Origin: CAIKKV01 sp044346855
GTDB lineage: Bacteria; Verrucomicrobiota; Kiritimatiellia; CAIKKV01
Direction: 5' to 3'
DNA length: 7,324 nucleotides
Assembly: GCA_044346855.1 (NCBI GenBank)
Contig: JBIIYJ010000271.1
Location: 1-7,324, forward strand
Positions 1-4,643 of this stretch are shown here, in pieces. Position numbers and translations under genes: made by a program. Within the stretch, counting starts at the first letter, position 1. Each line of letters opens with the position of its first letter. The notes beneath the pieces were generated by a model. That model had not been told where the DNA came from. It saw only the letters and a program-made list of their open reading frames with translations, and made no database searches.

Positions 1-255
1 GAGCCGGTGCATCTTTACGGCTGGATGGCCGACCGGCTGGCGCGGGCGGGGGTGGCGGCGGAAATCAATTTCCACACCAACGAGAACGAGGCCGGCTTTT
101 TCCGGGCGTGCGCCGACCGGGGCGTCCGGATCGCCCTCGGCTCGGATTCGCACGATCTTGCCGAGGTGGGCGAATTTTATCCGCACCTGGAGGTGCTGAA
201 GCGCGCGGGAATCGCGCCGGAGCAGTTTGCGGCGGCTTTGTTTTTTCCCGGGTGA
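1..255 (+). CDS. PHP-domain metal-dependent phosphoesterase, C-terminal fragment
   Basis: This is the 3' end of a gene that starts before the window; the frame is open from base 1 and ends at TGA 253-255, giving 84 residues. The visible part looks like the last strands of a PHP (polymerase and histidinol phosphatase) TIM-like barrel. A strand ending in AEINFHTNENEAG is followed about 20 residues later by IALGSDSHDLAEVG. The Asp-x-His of GSDSH is the usual late metal-binding motif of this family, as in HisK-type histidinol phosphatases and nucleoside-phosphate phosphoesterases. The tail HLEVLKRAGIAPEQF is the typical closing helix. The family hydrolyses phosphate esters with bound metal ions, but the substrate cannot be told from this part. 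GTG at base 7 is an internal codon and not the start. The gene runs convergently toward the minus-strand unit that ends at 285. Family assignment is fairly sure; function is not. Confidence 0.72.
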   Translation, partial: EPVHLYGWMADRLARAGVAAEINFHTNENEAGFFRACADRGVRIALGSDSHDLAEVGEFYPHLEVLKRAGIAPEQFAAALFFPG

Positions 256-269
256 CCGGGGTGCCCCGG
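256..269. terminator. GC-rich inverted repeat between convergent genes
   Basis: CCGGGG (256-261) and CCCCGG (264-269) form a perfect inverted repeat directly after the TGA of the PHP gene, in the 29-base gap before the convergent metalloprotease gene. As RNA it would fold as a five-pair stem with a GTGC loop. Its position suits a shared terminator. However, no T-run follows it on either strand, so intrinsic termination is only a possibility. Confidence 0.3.
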
Positions 270-284
270 ATCCCGCGGACAGCC

Positions 285-656
285 CTAATCCAGTTCCCGG
301 TCCGCCAGCTCGTCCTCGTTCAGGCCCAGGTAGTGGCCCAGCTCGTGCAGCAGGGTGATGCGGACCTCTTTTCGGAACTCACGCTCGATTTCCCCCGCCT
401 CGTCCCAGATGTTGAGGAGGAAGAGGGTCATGCGGGCGGGCAGCTCGATGCCGCCCTCGTCGGCAAAGGCGGGCCCTTCGAACACACCCATGGTATCCTC
501 GGCGAGCCCTTCCTCGAGCATGAAGTCGGGGGGCAGCTCTTCCATGAAAACGGTGATGCCGTCGAACCGGTCCCGCAGTTCGGGGGGCAGCGAGAGGCGG
601 AGCCTGTTCAGTTCCGCCTCGGCGAGCCGGGTCAGCCTGGTCCAGTCCGGATCCAT
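285..656 (-). CDS. Small zincin-fold metallopeptidase (Zincin_1 / PF06262-type)
   Basis: A 123-residue protein with no signal peptide or membrane segment, so probably cytoplasmic. The diagnostic part is near the C-terminus: HELGH at residues 104-108, then YLGLNEDEL. This is the HExxH zinc site followed by Gly and acidic residues seen in the short minimal zincin family PF06262. The N-terminal half carries the family pattern of an acidic stretch (VFMEELPP, residues 36-43), then GVFEG (57-61) and a hydrophobic strand MTLFLLNIWDE (76-86) ahead of a helix running into the active site. The length matches the family. The ATG at 656-654 overlaps the TGA of the upstream DUF1015 gene by one base (TGATG), so the two are very likely translationally coupled. 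The stop is TAG at 287-285. Proteins of this family are predicted peptidases with few known substrates. Family call is strong; the biological role is unknown. Confidence 0.85.
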   Translation of the reverse strand: MDPDWTRLTRLAEAELNRLRLSLPPELRDRFDGITVFMEELPPDFMLEEGLAEDTMGVFEGPAFADEGGIELPARMTLFLLNIWDEAGEIEREFRKEVRITLLHELGHYLGLNEDELADRELD

Positions 657-1873
657 CAAAGGGTGTGCAGCAGCAGGCCCGAGCGGAGCTTGGGCTCGAA
701 CCAGGTGCTCTTGGGCGGCATGGTCTGGCCCGCGTCGGAGATGGCCATGAGCTGGTCCACGGTGACCGGGTGCATCGAGAAAGCCGCGGCGGCCTTGCCG
801 GAATCGACGAGCCGCACCAGTTCGTCCGGCCCGCGGATGCCGCCGATGAAGTCGATGCGGGTGCTGGTGCGCGGATCCGTGATGCCGAGGAGGGGGGCCA
901 GCAGGCGGTCCTGGAGCACGCTGACGTCGAGCGAGGCGAAGGCGTCGGAGCCGAGAACCGCCTTGAGCTGCAGGCCGTACCAGGCGCCGCCGCCGAGGTA
1001 GAGGCTGCAGAGGCCGGGGGCGGCGGGGCTGGGGGCGGCGCCGGTGGAGACCTGGAAGAGGCCACGGACCTTCAGCAGGAAGTCCTCCTTGGACAGCCCG
1101 TTCAGGTCCTTCACGACGCGGTTGTAGGGCAGGATCTGGAGCTGGCCGGCGGGGAAGAGCACGCCGAGGAAGCGGTTGTACTCCTCGCCGCCCGTGTGAT
1201 GGGGATTGGCGGCGGCGCGTTCGCGGGCGACCCGGGTGGCGGCGGCGGCCCGGTGGTGGCCGTCCGCGATGTAGCAATGCGGGACGCTGGCGAAGGCCGC
1301 GGCCAGGGCGGCGCTGTCGACCGCTTTCCACACCATGTGGCGGATGCCGTCGGAGGAGGTGAAGTCATAGAGCGGGATGGTGGCTTCCGTCTGGGCGACC
1401 ATCCGGTCGATGGCGGCCTGGTCGCGGTAGAGCAGGAAGACGAGGCCGGTCTGGGCGCCGAGGCTGGAGATATGGCGGGTGCGGTCGTCCTCCTTGTCGG
1501 GGCGGGTCTTTTCGTGGGTCCGGATCAGCGTGCCATAGTCGACCGTATCGAGGCAGGCGGCCACGCCGCGCTGGACGTGCTTGCCCATGACCTGGCGGTA
1601 GACGAAGAGGGCGGGGGCGGCGTCCTGCTTCAGCGCGCCCGAGGCGCGCAGGGCGTCGAGCGCGGCGCGGCCCGCGGCGTAGGCGGCGGGGGAGTGGGGG
1701 TCCGCGCCGTCGGGCAGGTCGATTTCGGGGCGGCTGACGTGGAAAAAGCAATCCGGATTGCCTTTGGCTTCGGCCGCGGCTTCGGCCGTGCTGACGACGT
1801 CGTAGGGCAGGGCGGCAACCTTGCCCGCGCGGGCGGGGTCGGGGCGGAGGGCGGGAAAGGGAAAAATGTTCAT
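656..1873 (-). CDS. DUF1015 (PF06245 / COG4198) family protein
   Basis: A 405-residue soluble protein covering the whole usual length of the DUF1015 family. Family landmarks in order are the N-terminal PYDVVS (residues 23-28), an HEKTRPDKEDDR segment (120-131), the hallmark IADGHHR (202-208) followed by an Ala-rich helix, EYNRFLGVLFP in the middle, and the characteristic C-terminal end MPPKSTWFEPKLRSGLLL (about 385-402). The conserved His, Asp and Arg residues look like an active or nucleotide-binding site. In other genomes the family often lies near serine-biosynthesis genes, and a relation to ParB/SerK-like kinases has been suggested; nothing in this window tests that. ATG 1873-1871 is the only plausible start, since no other start codon lies in frame just upstream. 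The Shine-Dalgarno signal is poor. It is followed directly, with a one-base overlap, by the zincin gene. Family call is firm; the activity is not established. Confidence 0.9.
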   Translation of the reverse strand: MNIFPFPALRPDPARAGKVAALPYDVVSTAEAAAEAKGNPDCFFHVSRPEIDLPDGADPHSPAAYAAGRAALDALRASGALKQDAAPALFVYRQVMGKHVQRGVAACLDTVDYGTLIRTHEKTRPDKEDDRTRHISSLGAQTGLVFLLYRDQAAIDRMVAQTEATIPLYDFTSSDGIRHMVWKAVDSAALAAAFASVPHCYIADGHHRAAAATRVARERAAANPHHTGGEEYNRFLGVLFPAGQLQILPYNRVVKDLNGLSKEDFLLKVRGLFQVSTGAAPSPAAPGLCSLYLGGGAWYGLQLKAVLGSDAFASLDVSVLQDRLLAPLLGITDPRTSTRIDFIGGIRGPDELVRLVDSGKAAAAFSMHPVTVDQLMAISDAGQTMPPKSTWFEPKLRSGLLLHTL

Positions 1874-1915
1874 GACGAAGGGATACCAAAACGAGGGGTT
1901 CCGTTCCAGAAAAAA

Positions 1916-1964
1916 TAGCTGATAGCTAATAGCTAATAGCTGAAAACCAATAGCGGATAGCGGG
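1916..1964. repeat. Seven-base-period tandem repeat (TAGCTAA-like heptamers)
   Basis: Seven consecutive seven-base units keep exact phase: TAGCTGA, TAGCTAA, TAGCTAA, TAGCTGA, a degenerate AAACCAA, TAGCGGA and TAGCGGG. The first four differ only at position 6 of the unit. Each unit carries the palindromic core TAGCTA or a relative of it. Most units also place stop codons (TAG, TGA or TAA) in several frames. The block is AT-rich inside a GC-rich genome. It lies between the divergently transcribed DUF1015 and VF530-fusion genes, 43 bases upstream of the first. It could be a simple slipped-strand repeat, or a cluster of binding sites. Confidence 0.8.
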
Positions 1965-1990
1965 TTTCTTCTTTCCGTTCGGGGCTCGTT

Positions 1991-1996
1991 TTGACA
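1991..1996 (+). promoter_or_regulatory. Isolated -35-like TTGACA before the VF530 fusion gene
   Basis: A perfect TTGACA lies 53 bases before the TTG start of the downstream gene, but no convincing -10 hexamer is found at 16-18 bases. It is therefore only a candidate promoter element. It is part of a longer block, 1989-2002, that recurs with 12 of 14 matches at 3258-3271 ahead of the next gene. Confidence 0.3.
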
Positions 1997-2049
1997 GAAT
2001 CGGGCCGGTACCAGGTCCGTCGCCGATCATTCAAAAGGTAAAACTGCGC

Positions 2050-3240
2050 TTGAGCACGAACGAATCCATACGGCCCCAGCCGAAGAACCCGCTCCACGGG
2101 ATCACGCTGGAGAAAATGCTGACCGAGCTGGTTGACGTCCTGGGCTGGGAGGAGGTGGCGGGCCGGGTGCGGCTCAACTGCTTCAAGAACGACCCCAGCA
2201 TCAAGTCCAGCCTGACGTTCCTGCGGAAGACGCCCTGGGCGCGGGCGAAAGTCGAGAAACTCTATTTAGGGTACAAGAAGGAATGGGAGGACGCGCACCG
2301 GTACCATCGGGCGTCCACCCGGTGGCTGGCGGACTGCACCTACGGGCTGGGGGTCCACTGGACGGCGCAGACGGTTCCGCGGCAGGGTTCGCCCCTGCCC
2401 TTCGCGGAGGCGGTGGCCGCGTTCCGGCTGGACTCCTTCCTGGAGGGGGTCGCCGCGAGCGGCGCGGATTACGTGCTGTTCACGGCCGCCCACGCGCTCC
2501 AGATGCTGCCGTGCCCCAACGCCGCCCTGGACCGGATCCTGCCCGGCCGGACGGCCTCCCGCGACCTGCTGGGGGAGCTGGCGCAGGGGTTGGACAAGCT
2601 GGGCAAGCCGCTGATCGTCTACTACAACCACTCCTGCAATCACCAGGACGACCCGCCGTGGGAGACGGCCGTCGGGTATCACGATTCCGACAAGGGCCGG
2701 CTGGCCGACAACCTGTGCGCGATCATTTCAGAGCTGGGGGGGCGGTATGGCAGCCTGGTCAGGGCCTGGTGGTTTGACAGCTCGTACGCCCTTGATCCGA
2801 CGGGGCCGCACAACATGGTGACGACGGACATGGCGGGCTTCCAGTTCCCCTGGGAGCGGTATACCGCGGCCGCGAAGACGGGGTATCCGGACCGGCTGGT
2901 CGCCTATAACGCCGGCATAGCCGAGCCGCATCTTTATACGCAGCACCAGGATTACTGGACGGGTGAATTCAGCGATCTGGGCAATCCCCCGTCCGGGCGC
3001 TTTCATTCAAACGGCCTCCAGTGGCATGGCTGGGTGTGCCTGGATGACCCGCGGTGGGTTTTCACCCGCAACGACCTGCCGCCGAGTCCGCCGCGGTTCG
3101 CCGATGGGGAGTTGCTTGCGTTCGCGCGGTGCTGCCGGCAGAGCCAGGCGCCGATCACGTTCAACACCATCGTGTTCCAGGACGGGTCGCTTGCCGAGGC
3201 GTCCATCGAGCAGCTGGCCCGCCTGAAAAAGGGATTATAA
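2050..3240 (+). CDS. Fusion protein: VF530/DUF2132 nucleic-acid-binding domain plus GH29-like (alpha-L-fucosidase-type) barrel
   Basis: A 396-residue protein with no signal peptide. Residues 13-75 match the VF530 (DUF2132, PF09905) family closely, with NPLHGITLEKML at 13-24, CFKNDPSIKSSL at 44-55 and FLRKTPWAR at 57-65. This small helical domain normally stands alone at about 70-90 residues and is thought to bind nucleic acid. From about residue 90 a different domain begins that resembles a GH29 glycoside hydrolase barrel. It has GLGVHW at 99-104 (like the FIHWG strand), DYVLFTAAH at 140-148, DLLGELAQGLDKLGKPLIVYYN at 172-193 and AWWFD at 239-243, whose Asp243 sits where GH29 has its nucleophile. 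The acid/base residue is unclear; Glu292 or Glu306 are candidates. The TTG at 2050 is chosen because the first ATG (2116) would cut the conserved NPLHG block; AAAAGG lies 11 bases upstream. VF530 identity is firm. The GH29-like call is moderate, and catalysis and substrate are unproven. Confidence 0.75.
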   Translation: MSTNESIRPQPKNPLHGITLEKMLTELVDVLGWEEVAGRVRLNCFKNDPSIKSSLTFLRKTPWARAKVEKLYLGYKKEWEDAHRYHRASTRWLADCTYGLGVHWTAQTVPRQGSPLPFAEAVAAFRLDSFLEGVAASGADYVLFTAAHALQMLPCPNAALDRILPGRTASRDLLGELAQGLDKLGKPLIVYYNHSCNHQDDPPWETAVGYHDSDKGRLADNLCAIISELGGRYGSLVRAWWFDSSYALDPTGPHNMVTTDMAGFQFPWERYTAAAKTGYPDRLVAYNAGIAEPHLYTQHQDYWTGEFSDLGNPPSGRFHSNGLQWHGWVCLDDPRWVFTRNDLPPSPPRFADGELLAFARCCRQSQAPITFNTIVFQDGSLAEASIEQLARLKKGL

Positions 3241-3241
3241 C

Positions 3242-3261
3242 GCGCGTCCGCGCCTCATTTT
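3242..3261 (+). terminator. Weak terminator-like hairpin after the fusion gene
   Basis: Directly after the TAA at 3238-3240, GCGC (3242-3245) can pair with GCGC (3250-3253) across a four-base loop, followed by CTCATTTT. The stem is short and the T-run is only four bases, so this is at best a weak intrinsic terminator. Confidence 0.25.
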
Positions 3262-3274
3262 GACCGGATCGTGA

Positions 3275-3303
3275 TTGACGGCTCCCCCTGTCTGGAATAG
3301 AGT
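3275..3303 (+). promoter_or_regulatory. Sigma70-like promoter for the MraY-family gene
   Basis: TTGACG (3275-3280) and TAGAGT (3298-3303) are separated by exactly 17 bases. Five of six positions match the -35 consensus and four of six the -10. Transcription would start near 3310, about 20 bases before the ATG at 3331. A G-run (3321-3326) four bases before the ATG can serve as ribosome binding site. This suggests that the gene is transcribed independently of the upstream fusion gene. Confidence 0.6.
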
Positions 3304-3330
3304 CGAAACAGACTTTTTCAGGGGGGTGTT

Positions 3331-4428
3331 ATGCTGGTGGTGCTTTCTAAATATATGGCCGACTGGTTCGGGCCGCTCCGGCTGTTGAATTCCTATCTTG
3401 TCCTGATCGGGCTGAGCGCTTTTTCCTCGGCTGTCTTGAACTGGATCCTGCTGGAAAAGAACGCCTTTTTCAGGTTTGTGCCGAGGGACCGGGGCAAAGT
3501 GCTGGTGACGGACGGGCATCTGAGCAAAGGGAAGCCGACGGGGGTGGGCTTGCTTCTGATGCTGTTCACGCTTCCGGTGCTGGTGCTGCTGATGCCGCCC
3601 TCGGCCAAGGTGTGGGAAGTCATCGGGTGCCTGTTCGTGGCCATGGTGACGGGTTTCCTGGACGATTCGGCCCACCTGCCCTGGGGGGAGTTGAAGAAGG
3701 GGCTGCTGGACCTGCTGATCTGCGTGGCGGCCAGCATTGCCCTGTGCCAGCTTGAGCCGGTGCGCATGTGGCTGCCGCTGGTGAAGGGGGACTTCCTGCT
3801 GTCGCCGTGGGTGTTCATTCCCGTATCGAGCGGGGTGATGTGGTTTGCCATCAACGCCACGAACTGCACGGACGGGGTGGACGGACTGGCGGGAACGCTG
3901 GCCTTGCTGTCGCTTCTTTACCTGGGCGGCTTCCTGTACGGCGTGGTGGGGCACAAGGAGATTTCGCAGTACCTGCTGGTGACGCACAATCCCGAGGGGG
4001 CCCAGTGGGCGCTGCTCGTCTTCACGTTCATCGGCACGCTGACGGCCTACCTCTGGTTCAATGCCAACCCCAGCCAGATGCTGATGGGGGATGCGGGCTC
4101 CCGGATGATCGGCCTGCTGATGGGGGTGGCCGTGATGGCCTCCGGCAACCCGTTCCTCATCATCGTGGTGGCGCCGATCATCCTGGTCAACGGCGGCGCG
4201 GGCCTCATCAAGCTCGGCTTGCTTCGGATGGCGAAACGGCTCGGGTTCGAGACCGCGGCCGACACCGCCAGCCACCCCGTGAAACTGCTGCACCGCGTGC
4301 GCTTTCCCCTGCACGACCACTGCCGCAAGCACCTGAACTGGTCGTGCGCCCAGGTCCTCATGCGCTTCGCCCTGCTCCAGGCCATGCTCATCCCCTTCCT
4401 GCTCGTGCTGCTGATCAAGCTGCGATAG
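3331..4428 (+). CDS. mraY: MraY-family phospho-MurNAc-pentapeptide transferase (divergent)
   Basis: A 365-residue polytopic membrane protein with roughly ten hydrophobic segments, the usual MraY size. This family transfers phospho-MurNAc-pentapeptide from UDP to undecaprenyl phosphate, making lipid I at the inner face of the membrane. Key motifs are GKPTGVG at 67-73, GFLDD with Asp111-Asp112 (the Asp pair of the Mg/lipid site), NATNCTDGVDGLAG at 175-188 (usual form NAVNLTDGLDGLA), WFNANPSQMLMGDAGS ending at 257 with the essential Asp254, and a C-terminal RFPLHDH at 324-330. In standard MraY the last motif is PLHHHFE; here the middle His is Asp329, followed by CRKHLNW. It lies outside any mur/fts cluster and has its own promoter. 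All catalytic Asp residues are present, so an active transferase is likely. A related polyprenyl-phosphate sugar-phosphate transferase (WecA type) is less likely because of the TDGVDGLAG and HDH motifs. Confidence 0.85.
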   Translation: MLVVLSKYMADWFGPLRLLNSYLVLIGLSAFSSAVLNWILLEKNAFFRFVPRDRGKVLVTDGHLSKGKPTGVGLLLMLFTLPVLVLLMPPSAKVWEVIGCLFVAMVTGFLDDSAHLPWGELKKGLLDLLICVAASIALCQLEPVRMWLPLVKGDFLLSPWVFIPVSSGVMWFAINATNCTDGVDGLAGTLALLSLLYLGGFLYGVVGHKEISQYLLVTHNPEGAQWALLVFTFIGTLTAYLWFNANPSQMLMGDAGSRMIGLLMGVAVMASGNPFLIIVVAPIILVNGGAGLIKLGLLRMAKRLGFETAADTASHPVKLLHRVRFPLHDHCRKHLNWSCAQVLMRFALLQAMLIPFLLVLLIKLR

Positions 4429-4444
4429 CTACATTTTTGTAGTT
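4427..4444. other. AT-rich dyad just after the mraY-like stop codon
   Basis: CTACA (4429-4433) and TGTAG (4438-4442) flank a TTTT loop, and the stem extends by a G-T and an A-T pair into the TAG stop codon. Only three T residues follow. It may be a weak terminator for the mraY-like gene or a protein-binding dyad for the downstream gene. The sequence does not decide. Confidence 0.4.
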
Positions 4445-4467
4445 TCATGCTTCCGAGTAACACAATA

Positions 4468-4483
4468 TTGTCGTATTCGACAA
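4468..4483. promoter_or_regulatory. Perfect 6+6 dyad, candidate operator or enhancer site upstream of glnN
   Basis: TTGTCG and CGACAA flank the four-base spacer TATT, a perfect inverted repeat. Its centre (4475.5) lies about 120 bases upstream of the start site predicted from the sigma54-like promoter. That is a usual distance for an activator site. It does not match the NtrC consensus, so any binding protein is unknown. Confidence 0.4.
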
Positions 4484-4524
4484 GGGCTACTACGATTTTC
4501 GTCCTGTTTTTCCTCCAGAATGGC

Positions 4525-4553
4525 TTGAAAAGGGGGGCGGCGGGCGCTATGAT
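4525..4553 (+). promoter_or_regulatory. Strong sigma70-like promoter for glnN
   Basis: TTGAAA (4525-4530) and TATGAT (4548-4553) are separated by 17 bases, five of six matches to each hexamer. The spacer is extremely G-rich. The start site would be near 4560, giving a leader of about 84 bases before the ATG at 4644. Confidence 0.7.
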
Positions 4554-4570
4554 TTGTTTTTTCATGCGGT

Positions 4571-4586
4571 TGGCATGCCGGCTGCT
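4571..4586 (+). promoter_or_regulatory. Sigma54-like (-24/-12) promoter candidate for glnN
   Basis: The site TGGCATGCCGGCTGCT has the invariant GG (4572-4573) and GC (4584-4585) exactly ten bases apart. It matches 10 of the 12 defined positions of the consensus TGGCACG-N4-TTGCW. Transcription would start near 4597. It sits just downstream of the sigma70-like promoter, as in the enterobacterial glnA control region. A chance match cannot be excluded, since GGCATGCC is also a palindrome. Confidence 0.5.
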
Positions 4587-4643
4587 TACGGGTAAAGGGA
4601 GCGTGTCTGCATGCCGCATACGCGCATGATTGCAGGAGTGAAT

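Noticed and set aside
108..1918. Long plus-strand open frames opposite the zincin and DUF1015 genes
   Set aside because: Their translations are low-complexity Gly/Ala/Arg sequences with no family motif, whereas the minus strand carries clear HELGH and IADGHHR motifs.
3290..3319. GTCTG/CAGAC inverted repeat followed by a short T-run, as an intrinsic terminator
   Set aside because: The stem has only five pairs with a 14-base loop, and it overlaps the -10 region and start of the promoter for the mraY-like gene, so a promoter reading explains the segment better.
4447..4629. Possible 60-residue small protein in the mraY-glnN gap
   Set aside because: There is no ribosome binding site before its ATG, no recognisable motif, and it overlaps both predicted promoters. 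Hydrophobic stretches are expected by chance in this T-rich segment.
4611..4643. Upstream ATG starts (4611 and 4626) for glutamine synthetase
   Set aside because: They are in frame but lack a Shine-Dalgarno sequence. AGGAG at 4634-4638 is well placed only for the ATG at 4644, and the extra residues MPHTRMIAGVN are not part of the conserved protein.
4429..4643. Riboswitch, such as a glutamine aptamer, in the glnN leader
   Set aside because: The leader from either predicted start is short (about 47-84 bases). I could not find a conserved aptamer core or an expression-platform hairpin near the ribosome site.
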